Positions 1 through 10,123 of a stretch of DNA of 42,821 nt are shown piece after piece (the first letter of the stretch is position 1; each line of letters begins with the position of its first letter). The DNA comes from Candidatus Altimarinota bacterium (GTDB taxonomy: Bacteria; Patescibacteriota; Gracilibacteria; BD1-5; UBA6164): positions 282,136-324,956 of the forward strand of contig JAHDCR010000001.1 in assembly GCA_020629795.1 (NCBI GenBank). The letters run 5' to 3'. The position numbers and the translations under genes are program-made. The notes beneath the pieces are model-generated. The model was not told the DNA's origin. It saw only the letters and a list, made by a program, of their open reading frames with translations, and did not search any database.

Positions 1-84
1 CAGCAGGAGCATCGACTACGTCAGCAGGAGCATCGACTACGTCAGCAGGAGCATCGACTACGTCAGCAGGAGCATCTATGACAT
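1..84 (-). repeat. 21-bp in-frame tandem repeat encoding DVVDAPA
   Basis: Three perfect 21-bp copies lie at 1-21, 22-42 and 43-63. A diverged fourth copy is at 64-84. The unit is a multiple of three and encodes a heptapeptide on the minus strand. Near-perfect identity at the DNA level suggests recent slippage or expansion. The array is cut by the window start, so copy number is unknown. Confidence 0.9.
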
Positions 85-709
85 CATCACCTCAAGAACC
101 AATAAGTGGTTCGATGACAGGCTTATTTTGTATGTCAAATATATCGTTAAAATTCGATATACTATCTGAATCAATTACATTATTATCTCCTAAATCTCTA
201 TCACTTGATCTGGCATCTCATCTTTGTCTAAGGAATCTACTATTTGCTACTATGGCAATTTGATGTCCAGTTTCTGAGTCGTGTATAGTAAATAATCTAT
301 TATTTCAGCCACGAGGTTTTTTGAATATCATATTTGTTCGTAGTTCATCTGGAATTTCTCACAATACTCATACATCTACATCAGCCATTCAGAGCATGGT
401 TGCGAGTACTCATAAGTCTCTATCATTATTTACTGTATATCAAGAGCTCAGTATATCTCTTGTCACGTCTGACATAAAATCTTTTCTCTCTTGAATAACT
501 TCACTCTGTTCTCTATTGAGCATGCTTGCCAAGCTTAATACTGCTTCCTGGTCCTCTCAATTAATTTTTCAATCGGAAAGCATGGCTTGCATCTGCTCAT
601 CAAAATTAGGATTTCTATGTGTATCAACTATTTCTGATGTGCCCTCGGCTCCATTGAAATACGCTATAGTAAGATTAATTTGAGCTTGTATTTGTTGCAA
701 AAAGTACAT
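1..709 (-). CDS. Unrecognised protein with C-terminal DVVDAPA heptapeptide repeats (3' end cut by window)
   Basis: The reading frame starts at the ATG at 709-707 and stays open to the window edge if UGA is glycine. I do not recognise the family. The first 200 or so residues are polar and acidic, with about ten UGA glycines and no signal peptide or membrane segment. The visible C-terminal end is a run of seven-residue units, one DVIDAPA followed by three DVVDAPA, and the array continues past the edge. Such Asp/Ala/Pro repeats are typical of extended linkers or surface stalks, but that is inference. A terminator hairpin at 722-758 separates it from the large gene upstream, so it probably has its own promoter or depends on readthrough. 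No Shine-Dalgarno sequence is visible before the ATG. Confidence 0.7.
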
Positions 710-721
710 AATATTTTTTCT

Positions 722-758
722 TAAAAATAAGATATACTAAAAGCATATCTTATTTTTA
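722..758 (-). terminator. Hairpin terminator downstream of the 1253-residue protein
   Basis: A 14-bp inverted repeat (722-735 with 745-758) is built of an A-rich arm and a T-rich arm around a 9-nt loop. It can act in either direction. It lies 40 bp past the stop of the large minus-strand gene and 12 bp upstream of the next minus-strand start. Confidence 0.75.
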
Positions 759-799
759 AATTTATGTCGAGGATGTGGGGTTGACATTGGTTGATTATA

Positions 800-3700
800 T
801 TAAGATCAAGGAATTAGTTCATCTAAATTAGTTGATTCTAAAACTATAGAGTTAATAAGTCAGAAAATAGGGTATGACATTGTAGTCCACGCAAGAGACG
901 ACCAGTCTAAACCTCATGGATTATTGCCACTTGTGTTCTCAACAAAAAGATGATATCAAGCTCATGCAAACATCATTGGGATTGCTCCTCATCATAATAA
1001 TTCACTTCTCAATGCTGCACTATCTAATTTAATTATTGATTCTACAATTCTTTTTGGTGTAAGGACATCATGCAAAGCCCTAGCACTTACATATCTAGCT
1101 ACTTTATAAGGATATTTTAATCCAAAAGGTAAATCAGACATAAATTCATCGATTTTAATTACTCTTTCACCTGGTTTAAATCATTGTCTTATCGCGGCTG
1201 GTGAGCTTCAAGCATCAATAGTATTACGATTAATTGCATCCCCAATAGATCTACTGACTCAAGCTCCTCACATAGCATCTAGTGCTTTTGAGGCTTGAGC
1301 AGGAGATAAGTTCTCAACAGAGACTTCTCTCCATCAATTTCACTCAGTTTGTTTTAAAATTTTTCAATTATTCTGAATTTTAATACTAGCTTCTCATGGA
1401 ACAGTTATTTCTCTTCATGCAGCTCTACCTAAGGCTACTCTTTTATTAGCTAGTATAGCAGATTCTATAAAACGTAATCTATTTGCAGATGTAGATAGAC
1501 TCGTATTAATGTTCCTTGCAGCATCATCAATATTTGTAAAAATTGTTGTACTTGGTGATTCTCATCATCTTATAACAGTATACTCATTATTATTTCCTCT
1601 TTTTATAGTGTACTCACCAATAGTTGTTTCATCTCACTTTCTCAAAGCCCTAATCAATCTTTGTGTAAATGGAGTAATATCTCATATATTTTGAGAAACT
1701 GTTTCAGCTCTCGCGGCTGCATTTGGAACAGCATCATCAGCTCTCGCGGCTGCATTTGGAACAGGGGAATTAACATCTAAAGGATTTAATCGGTTTGGAT
1801 TTAGTTGAGTAACTCGATTTCAATTCATGCCATAATATTCTCTATTTTTACCATAATACGTATTTCAATTTGAATGTGTATACATTCTAATTCACTGTCC
1901 ATCAAGTGTTTGTAGAAATTCGCTTGGAGTAATGGTAAATGTTTCACCTTTTTGAGTTATAGTTACTTCACCATTTCTTATAGTAGCAGTGCTTGTCTCT
2001 CATTGTTGTTTAAAGGTAATAGTTCTCCCTTCGATTCTCGACAGACTTTCTGAAGCAATTCATGGAGTTACTCGAGCTGTTGGACGTCATGGTCATATGA
2101 ATTCTGGACTTGATCTTGCAGCCTCAACACTTGTTGGCTCTTGAGCTCTGCTTCTATTAGGTAGTCTTAGATTTCAAGCTCGAGTCGATAATGCTCAAGC
2201 TCATCTAAATGCTCAACCTAGCACAGCTCAACTCACAAATACATCTAATAACTCTTCCCAAGTTCGTCCTTCTCAGCTATCAAATAATGCGTATGCTGCA
2301 TTTTCAACTGTATAATCTATAGCAGCAAAACCAGCTCACTCTGCAAATAAAAGTTTAATAGCATTCTGTGCACCTTCACGAGTTGCTATAGCAGATAAGC
2401 CAGCTCATTCAGGTATAACTCTCATTCGTGATAGATATCCAAACATATTCCATGTTAGCCCCATCTTTATTATTTCACTATAATCATCAGCTCCTGTAAA
2501 GAGGTGTTGCCAGTCATCTCATTGTTCTAAATATAGGAAATTATTCATAGTATTCATACCCTCATAGAATGCAGTTCATTGAGCAAATCGACTTCCAAAA
2601 GTTCATACTCTTCCTAGACTATTCATTCGGTTTGCAATCATTGCTGATCGCATTGCAATTGATCAAACCTTAGCCGCTCATGCTGCAAGTGCAAATCATG
2701 CACCCATTGGAATAAGACTTACAACGATGAGTCCTGCGTTATTTCCAATCCACTCTCCTGCAGTTTGCCAGAATCCATCAAGTTTAGCAAAAAGAGTTTC
2801 ACTTGAACCATCTGATTGAGTGCTAATTCCTCGTACAATCTCTATTGAAAGTACATTCTGTGCATACATGTCAGCTCCTTGTTGTATTGCTTCATTAATT
2901 GCATTTCGCAAGTCAGTTCAACTCAGTGTTGGATCGTGTTTCAGGAGTTCATCTTCATATATTCTTCTTGTTTCTGCAGTGTTTCATTGTGCGTTTCATT
3001 CTGCCCATGCGTCACGTACATTTTCAGCATATTTATCAGTGTCTCGATTTGGTGATATGCCAAGAATATTTGCAATATCAAGACTTGAAATTCTTTCAAG
3101 ATTATCGAGAGCATATATTTTTTCGACCATTTCAGGATGAGCCTGCAGTATATCCTGGACTAGTATATCTTTAACCTTTTCAGTATTACCATCAGTCATT
3201 GCTCCAGCTGACATCAAAGACAGAAGCTCTATTTTATGAGTATCTTTATTAGTATCTGTAGCACTATCTATAAGAGCTCTAGTATCTCCAATGTTATCTA
3301 TAATATCATCGTATTGTACTCTTTCAGCTACTGCTATCTCTGAAAATAAATTATCTATAAGAGTGTTTATGGTTGTATCATCTGAATCTGCAGAATTGAG
3401 AAAATTTGAAAATAATGCATTCACATTTTCAATACTATCTTCAATCACTTTTTTATCGTTAAACAGTCACCAAGCAGTCATCATACTTGTAGCTTCTTTT
3501 TGTGCAGCATCTGTCCACACTTGTAGCATTGTTGCGAGTATGTATACTTTAGGATTTGATAGTTTTTCCTGAAGTAAGAGAAGTCTTTCTTGATCATTTC
3601 TATAATCTACAAGTTCTGAGTTGGCAACTTCTTGATCTGGTCAAATAGCTCACAATCATCCAAAGCCATTGCTTGCTGTGAATACAGGCAGTATTCATAT

Positions 3701-4561
3701 CGAGTGTGGTCAATCTATTCTATCTATAGTTGGTGCTTGTGCTGGTCTTCATGATATTCCTCATACTACACCTGCTTGTACTGGAGCAGGTCTTTGTGCT
3801 GGTCTTGGTCTAGGGCTCGGTCTTTGTGCTGGCCTAGGTCTATTAGAAGGAATAGAGGTAACTCAAGCAGGACTTGCCGGATTTTCTGCTTTTACGTAGT
3901 CAGCAGAAATGTAACCTTCTGTTCCATTAGGTAGCTTTACATGGAGAAATAGTTTTCAATTGTTACCTATTTGATGATTTGTGAGGAGAGTGAGGTTTTG
4001 TCATTGAGGGAGGTTTCAAATTTTGCTTCTTAGGTTGGAGCTATACATTCTGAGACTTGAGCTGCTATTTTTAATAGCTACCGTTACATTCGTGGTGTTT
4101 GCGAGTTGAGATTTAATAGCATTGATATCTTGTGAGTTTCAGATTGAGTCTTGAATCGTTCCGTTAATTTGATCAGCAGTAGAGTAGTTGTATTCATGCT
4201 GAGTTTGAGGTCTATTTGATGGAGCGGCAGCTAATGCATCATTGGATGTAGAAGGAGGTGTCCAAGAGCTTATGTTTCTTCAAGCAGATGGAGTGACAGC
4301 ATTTCTAGCTGGAGTTCTGTCACTATTACTGGATTGCATTCCTTGATATATAAGCATAGAATCACGTAAAGAACTAAGGGCAACTTGTGTTTCTCATCTT
4401 TTTTTTGATACTTCTTCGTTAATAGGTGTTTGTAGTCTTGTTATATCTTCTATACTTAGATTTCAAAAATCTCTTTGAAGCTTTTCAATTTCATTTACAT
4501 CTCAGGATTTTATAGCTGCCTCAGCCTCTTGGTAGCTATCGATAATATTATTAAAACTCAT
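800..4561 (-). CDS. Large (1253 aa) unrecognised protein with SH3-like domain
   Basis: The frame runs from the ATG at 4561-4559 to TAA at 802-800 and contains dozens of UGA codons read as glycine. Residues 1-150 are polar and Gln/Ser/Asn-rich. Residues about 155-220 look like a bacterial SH3 (SH3b) fold: LRMYSSNLRS near the start and GTEGYISADYVKAE at the end, the usual SH3b finish. A Pro/Arg-rich linker with repeated RPRPAQRP-type units follows (about 225-260), then a long helical region (about 300-600). Around residues 600-650 is a hydrophobic Ala/Gly-rich stretch that may enter a membrane. The C-terminal third holds a 33-bp duplicated unit (VPNAAARA twice). I do not recognise the whole protein. 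SH3b domains commonly bind cell-wall peptide, so a cell-surface or attachment role is possible but unproven. It is divergently placed from ftsX. Confidence 0.8.
1705..1764 (-). repeat. Two-copy 33-bp tandem duplication within the large protein
   Basis: A 27-bp block at 1705-1731 is repeated exactly at 1738-1764, giving a 33-bp period. It encodes VPNAAARA-DDA-VPNAAARA in frame on the minus strand. It looks like a recent in-frame duplication. Confidence 0.85.
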
Positions 4562-4733
4562 AATCGTTTTCTTAATTTATTAAATTCCTTATTACTCTAT
4601 CATATTTTTCATCAAAGGAGCAAAATATAGGACTTGACCTTTTGAATTATTTAATGAGCTTATTTGTGGTTCTATGGTTGCAATATATTTGATTCTTATT
4701 ACAATTTAGTGTAAATATCCATAAGCACCTTCT
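4562..4733. other. Divergent intergenic region between the 1253-aa protein gene and ftsX
   Basis: These 172 bp separate two divergent genes and must hold promoters for both. A TTGACC at about 4633 and AT-rich blocks are present, but I cannot assign a convincing -35/-10 pair. No RNA gene or strong hairpin is seen. Confidence 0.5.
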
Positions 4734-5645
4734 ATGCTATCACGACTCGTAAAATACGGAGCAAAAAACATCATGAGAAATACCTTTCTATCAGCTTCTT
4801 CAATACTGATATTAACACTTCTTATGTTTTTTATAAACATCCTTCTTGTACTGCATGATGTGAGTCTAAGAATTATAGACGGAGTAAATGAAAAACTCAC
4901 TATCTCACTGTATCTCGAAGAAGAATATGATAAAAATTCTGTAGAAATTATTGATTTGCAAAATGATATCAAAAGAGCAGTTCCAGAAGTACTTATTACG
5001 TATAAAACAAAAGATGAGGTTTTAGATGACCTACGTAAAACCGATCCAGAGCTAGTTGATATACTGGAGAGACAAAACCCACTTCCAGAAACCATAAGTA
5101 TTTCAAATATTCCTTTAAAATCATATGAAAAACTTAATAACGTTGTTGAGTCTAAACTCTTTGTTCTGTCAGAAAATATTGACGAAGAGAGCCTGAGAAA
5201 TAATGAAAGTTTTTCTACTTATACACGTCAATTTGAACGAATAGACAAGGTAACCTCAGTGTTAAATATATTGCAAATCTGACTTTATATTATCATAGCC
5301 ACTTTTATTGTTTCTATTGCAATTATTGTATACTCTATAATAGGAAATTTTATCTATTATTATAAAGATGAAATATATATTACGCGTCTTGTATGAGGAA
5401 GTAAACTTTTCATTTATTGACCATTTTCCTTACAAGGAATGATGTATGTAGGAATAAGTTTTATTATCTCTAGCGCTTTATTCCTTGTTTTACTTTCAAA
5501 CCTTCGATATGTATTTGAACTCTCAGAGTTTTCGGATGTATATACAGGTAACCTATCACTTGTTTTATTGATTCAAGGCCTTGTATTTCTCACTGTTGGA
5601 GCTGGAAGTGGATTCCTCTCGTCACGTCGATATCTAAAAAAATAA
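4734..5645 (+). CDS. ftsX: Cell-division permease protein FtsX
   Basis: FtsX pairs with the ATPase FtsE in the inner membrane and activates peptidoglycan hydrolases during division. The 303-residue product has the family layout: a short N-terminal cytoplasmic part, a membrane helix at about 20-42, an extracytoplasmic domain (about 45-180), and three C-terminal membrane helices. The conserved RLVGGSKLFIYGPFSLQG segment matches the FtsX loop that contacts FtsE. UGA is read as glycine at several sites, including 5281-5283 and within this loop. The start is the first ATG, giving MLSRLVKYGAKNIMRNTF, typical of the family. No ftsE lies next to it, which is unusual because the two are usually adjacent. 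The next gene starts 10 bp downstream, so they are likely co-transcribed. Confidence 0.9.
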
Positions 5646-5655
5646 ATAACTAAAA

Positions 5656-8046
5656 ATGTTTTTTAAATCCCATGGACTCTTAGGGCAAAATGCTCGTAAC
5701 CTCACATATATAAAATGAGGAAATTTTCTGCTTGCTAAAAAGTTAGCTGATTCGAAACTGACAACTAAAAAATTCCTCTCAAAACATAACGTTGCTGTTC
5801 CTGAAACCTTGCAGGTAATCAAAAAACATTCTGAAATACAGATAGAAAAAATAAAAAATTTCACTCCTCCTTTTGTAGTAAAACCAAATAACTGATACGG
5901 TTGAAAGGGGATTTTAATCTTTGATGAGATTGATGCGACCTGAAGTTTTATTACAAACTCATGAGAAAAATACTCTCCCGCAAGATTAGCTGAGCATTTC
6001 GTATATGTTTTAGATGGGTTTTATTCCCTTTCTGGAGGTCGTGATACTGTGATTATTGAAAAGAAAATAATACTTACAAAGGAGATAGAACTCTTAGGTA
6101 AATACGGACTTCCAGATATTAGAATTGTTGCGTATAACAAAGTTCCTGTAATGGCAATGATACGTATACCAACGGCAGAGTCAGATGGTAAGGCAAACAT
6201 CCATGGTGGTGCGTGTGCTGCAGGGATAGATATTGGATCAGGGAGATTGACCTATATTTCATCGAAATGAAAACTCGTAAAGTCAGTGCCGTGAATAGGA
6301 GATGTGAGAGGTATTATAGTGCCTGAATGGGATAAAATACTTTCGCTTGCTGTCTGAGTACAAATGGCTACTGGAATAAAATTTTTAGGTTGTGATGTTG
6401 TATTAGATGAAACAGATGGCCCACTGCTGCTAGAAATCAATGTACGACCAGGGCTGGAAATACAAAATGTTAACCTGGCACCTCTCAAAGCCAGGCTTGA
6501 TAAAGTAGAGTGAGTAGACGTATGAAGTATAGAAAAATGAGTACGTATAGGAAGGGATTTATTTTCATGAGATATCGAAGAAAAGATTACATCACTTTCA
6601 GGAAAGAAAATTTTGTGAGCAAAAGAATATCTCACCATATTTCACAATGATAAAACACTTAATTATATAGCTGATATTCGCGTGAGTAATAATGAAAGCT
6701 TTGTAAGTAAGGCTTTTGTTGAAGATATATTGCATATTACCATTGGAGAAAAAACGAGAGTAAAACTAGAATGTGAAATTTTAGGAATAGGAAAAACTAT
6801 AGCATTTAAAATCAGCGATCTAGAAGAGGATAAAAATTTGAGCCTTTGAAAAAATGTCTTGAAAGGCTTTCTAATAGACCCGTTTAAATATAAAAAATGA
6901 GAGAACCCAATTTTTCACTCTCTGAGTAATGAAAAGTGAAAGAATACTGCAATTACTAAAAGTAATGAGCAGCAGCTAATTTCCATAGATAAGGCTCTCA
7001 TGGATATTGATAAAAAACTGCTTATATTAAAATACTTAAATCCAATTAATGCTGAGGAGCAGAAGCAAATTTTTATAGAAAAAAAATGAGATTATGTCCC
7101 TAACTTTGAGTATAAGTCTTTTCCTCATGATTTGGATGCCTTGGAGCATGAACTAAAACTCATAGAAGTGCCAGATATACCAGTGGGTGAAATGTATGTA
7201 AGAAAGCAAGAGGAAATACATAATAAAATTAGATTTCTACGAGCTTTTGAAGAAAAAAATACCTGAGATATGACGCTCTATTCTAAAAAAGTTTTTGGGG
7301 ATATTGATGATGATAATTTTGAAATGAGTAAACAAAAAATCACTCATAGAGACAGCATCGTTCCAGAACAAGATTTCTTGAGTACTCAAGAAATCAAAGA
7401 CTACATGAAGAAGTTTAATCATATTTATGGAATCAAAGTTAAGGTGTTAGAAGCAGAATCTACGGCAAGATTTGTGATGAAGGGGGATACGCTTATGTTT
7501 AGAAAGTGAGCGATAGTATGAAAAAGAGAGATGCGGTCTATTATAGCCCATGAAATAGAGGGGCATTATCTCAGAAAAATAAATGGAAGAAAATCACAAT
7601 TCTCAATATTGTCTCGTGGAAGTGCTTGATATCTTGAAATAGATGAGGGTATTGCTATTTATAATCAAGATAGATTTATTACTCCCGTTGATAAAAAATA
7701 TTACTCTATATTTGAGAGGTATTATTTTGTCCAGTATGCATTAAAACATTCATATAAAAGACTCATAAAACACCTCGCTGAATTTTATGATGATGATTAT
7801 GAAAGAGTATTTGCATATATGTTGAGGCTCAAGAGATGATTTACTGACCCAAGTAAAGAGTGAGTTTTTATGAAAGATGTAGTATATGTGAATGGTCTGC
7901 AAAAAGTTCAAGATTATATAGAATCATGATGATCACTCGAGAGCCTGTATGTTTGAAAACTCAATATTGAAGATATACATTTACTCAAAGAAAATCCTTT
8001 CTTTGTAAAACATAAAAAAGACATAGTAATTCCATTTTCTGCTTAA
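5656..8046 (+). CDS. ATP-grasp (alpha-L-glutamate-ligase-like) / retropepsin-like / DUF1704 zinc-peptidase fusion
   Basis: This 796-residue protein appears to join three modules. Residues 1-300 resemble the RimK-related alpha-L-glutamate ligase-like ATP-grasp family: LGQNARNLTYI near the start, the nucleotide loop KPNNGYGGKG (76-85, two glycines from UGA), and the metal-binding LLLEINVRPGLEIQN (257-271). Residues about 305-415 resemble the retropepsin-like family of RimK operons, with KISDLEEDKNLSLGKNVL and KGFLIDPFKYK, but the catalytic DTGA is absent, so it is probably degenerate. Residues about 420-796 match DUF1704 (QEGLA-motif family, related to the tubulin detyrosinase MATCAP): HEIEGH at 632-637 gives the HExxxH zinc site and DEGIA at 663-667 replaces QEGLA. 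The predicted activity is adding an amino acid to a peptide end plus cleaving a C-terminal residue. The substrate is unknown. It sits between ftsX and pyrFE with short gaps. Confidence 0.8.
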
Positions 8047-8064
8047 TTCTTAAATATAATTATC

Positions 8065-9477
8065 ATGAATAGACTTATTATAGCGCTAGATAATCTCACT
8101 CCAGAACTTTTAGTTATGAAAATAAGAGAAGTATTAGAGAATAATTCTGATTTTAGAGATCAAATTGTTTTTAAAATTCATGATCTTGTATCTCTTATAG
8201 GATTTCAAGGTTTACATGATGTGCTTAAAGATATTGATTGTAAGTTAATGTTAGATCCAAAGTGGCACGATATTCCAAATACGTTAAAGAATTACTTAAA
8301 ACAGCTTCATGCATCGGGTTTATGATCAAAAGTTGAGTATATCACAATTCATACAAGTTGATGAACAGATATGCTTACAATGGCATTAGAAACTAAAGAT
8401 GAATTATTGCCACACGTGAAACTTTTATGAATCACAGCACTCACCTCTCTGGATGATGAAGATACTTGATATATTTTTGATGCGACAGCACAGCACTCAG
8501 TTTTAAAGCTTGCAAAAATAGCGCTAGATCTAGGGATAGAATGACTTGTATGTTCAACACATGAATCAAATATACTAAGATGAGTATTTGGAGAGCATTT
8601 TGAAATTGTAACTCCTTGAGTTCGGTTTGCGTGAGAGTCAGCATGAGATCAAAAACGTGTAATGACACCAAGTGATGCTATTATAAATGGATCAACACAT
8701 ATTGTAATGTGAAGATCTATACTTTGATCTAATAATATATCTCAATCAGTAAATCAGTTTTTCAGTGAAATACACAATCAAAAATATATAAATACTCACT
8801 GATTTAGATATGAAAAAATGTTATACACTGGTGATTGGAAAGATGTCCTATCTTATATTTGAGCATTTTACTTTCGACCAGAAGGTTGAAAATATGTGAG
8901 GTTTACCTCAAAAGTTCTATCTAATGCTTATATAAATATAGGAGCAATAGAGAGAAGCTATTGAGTTGTAGATAGGGCTTGTAGCGAACTTGCTAGTCAG
9001 ATACGTGCAAAAAACATTATTGCTGATGTAGTAGTAGGAGCTCAAATGTGAAGTGTGAGAATTTCATTATTTTTAGCTAAAAAATTAGGAATACAGCAGT
9101 CTATATACACAGAAAAAACAGAAAACAATAACAATAATATGGCCCTAAAACGTCACTCGATTGATCTCACATGAAAAAGAGTTATTATTTCTGAGGACAT
9201 TGTAAGTCGAGGAACAACAACTGCAAAAATGAGACAAGTACTAGAGGAGCTGTGAGCTACAGTGGTCGCTATAGCATGCGTATGAAATAGATATGAACAA
9301 AGCTCACAAGATTGAGTCCCAATTATTAGTTGTTTTGTGCCACCTAAGTTTGAGCTGTATTGGGATGACAATACTCCTGCAGATCAAAGAAAAGATTTTC
9401 CAAGACTCCCACAATGAGCAGTTGTTTCAGAAAAACCTAAAAACGACTGGTGAGAATTAGTGGAAAGTATGAGGTAA
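8065..9477 (+). CDS. pyrFE: Fused OMP decarboxylase / orotate phosphoribosyltransferase (PyrF-PyrE)
   Basis: The 470-residue protein would carry out the last two steps of de novo UMP synthesis: orotate + PRPP to OMP, then OMP to UMP and CO2. The N-terminal half is OMP decarboxylase with the catalytic DPKWHDIPNT motif (64-73) and, later, TPGVRF, the phosphate-binding end of the barrel. The C-terminal half is a type I phosphoribosyltransferase with the PRPP loop VIISEDIVSRGTTT (about 373-386). The order is PyrF then PyrE, the reverse of animal and plant UMP synthase. Many glycines are UGA. The ATG lies 18 bp after the ligase/peptidase gene, so it probably shares that transcript. No other pyrimidine de novo genes are visible apart from pyrG, so the organism may salvage orotate. 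Confidence 0.92.
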
Positions 9478-9565
9478 AAATCCTCAGATAGTGTCTTTCT
9501 ACATATATTTATACAACACCTTAGTACGTCTTTTGAAAAAATAGATTAAAAACTACAAAAATAAT

Positions 9566-9593
9566 TTGCAAAGCCTAATATTTTTTATATAAT
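9566..9593 (+). promoter_or_regulatory. Promoter of the tRNA-Asp/tRNA-Ala transcript
   Basis: TTGCAA (9566-9571), a 16-nt spacer and TATAAT (9588-9593) precede the tRNA-Asp gene by 44 bp. The -10 is followed by the C-rich discriminator TCCCTCG, like the tRNA-Glu and typA promoters in this window. Confidence 0.7.
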
Positions 9594-9637
9594 TCCCTCG
9601 CTTTGTTTGATACGAAGCTTTGTTTTTGGCTAGAAAT

Positions 9638-9715
9638 GGGGGCGTAGCTCAGTTGGTTTAGAGCGCCGCACTGTCACTGCGGAGGTCGCGGGTTCGAGCC
9701 CCGTCGCTCCCGCCA
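9638..9715 (+). tRNA. tRNA-Asp (anticodon GTC), CCA encoded
   Basis: The cloverleaf is complete: acceptor stem GGGGGCG with CGCTCCC, D-arm, anticodon loop CTGTCAC with GTC, T-arm with GGTTCGA, and an encoded CCA. It is the first gene after the promoter at 9566 and lies 23 bp before tRNA-Ala. Confidence 0.95.
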
Positions 9716-9738
9716 TTATAAGTCAAAAACATTAGCCT

Positions 9739-9815
9739 GGGGAATTAGCTCAGTTGGCTAGAGCGCTCGCCTTGCACGCGAGAGGTCAGGAGTTCGACTC
9801 TCCTATTCTCCACCA
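9739..9815 (+). tRNA. tRNA-Ala (anticodon TGC), CCA encoded
   Basis: Acceptor stem GGGGAAT pairs with ATTCTCC. The anticodon loop CTTGCAC carries TGC, the T-loop is AGTTCGACT, and CCA is encoded. It is probably co-transcribed with tRNA-Asp and possibly with the tuf region. Confidence 0.95.
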
Positions 9816-9826
9816 TTAAGTTTCCT

Positions 9827-9878
9827 CTATGATAGGTAATACCATAGAGAAAGTTACATCAAGGTTGTTAAACAACCG
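9827..9878 (+). promoter_or_regulatory. Two consecutive hairpins in the leader of the small-protein/tuf region
   Basis: Downstream of tRNA-Ala, CTCTATG pairs with CATAGAG across an 11-nt loop. Soon after, GGTTGT pairs with ACAACC around a short loop. Neither is followed by a T-run, so they are not classical terminators. They could be processing signals that free the tRNA or a leader structure for the following genes. Function is inferred only from structure. Confidence 0.45.
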
Positions 9879-9910
9879 AAGATGCATATTACTTTTAAAT
9901 ATACATTGTT

Positions 9911-10120
9911 ATGCCAGCAAATAAGAGACCAAGAAGATTAAACTATTCGGTAAATAAGAAATGACCAGTTACTGGAGGGAAAGTTTGAGGTGCTATTAAG
10001 CATTTTAAAAAACTACGAGAAAGAGTGGCATTTGAATGAGAAACTAAATGGTTAAGTAACGCTATGACAATCGTTTTAGCAAAACTTAAAAAATACGGAA
10101 TAAATCCTAACAAAATATAG
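9911..10120 (+). CDS. Small basic protein (69 aa), unrecognised
   Basis: The open frame from ATG 9911 to TAG contains four UGA glycines (KKGPV, KVGGA, FEGET) and is rich in Lys and Arg. The first residues are MPANKRPRRLNYSVNKKGPV. No membrane segment is present. I do not recognise the family. Its place between tRNA genes and tuf, its charge and its size suggest a nucleic-acid or ribosome-associated protein. It ends 3 bp before the next small gene, which supports both being translated from one message. Confidence 0.6.
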
Positions 10121-10123
10121 ATT

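Noticed and set aside
1-84. Regular 21-bp repeats taken as a possible CRISPR array
   Set aside because: The units are directly adjacent with no spacers and encode an in-frame heptapeptide.
2820-3572. Plus-strand open frames of 90-106 codons at 2820-3140, 2899-3174 and 3291-3572
   Set aside because: They lie antisense to the continuous 1253-codon minus-strand gene, show no conserved motif and have biased composition typical of antisense shadows.
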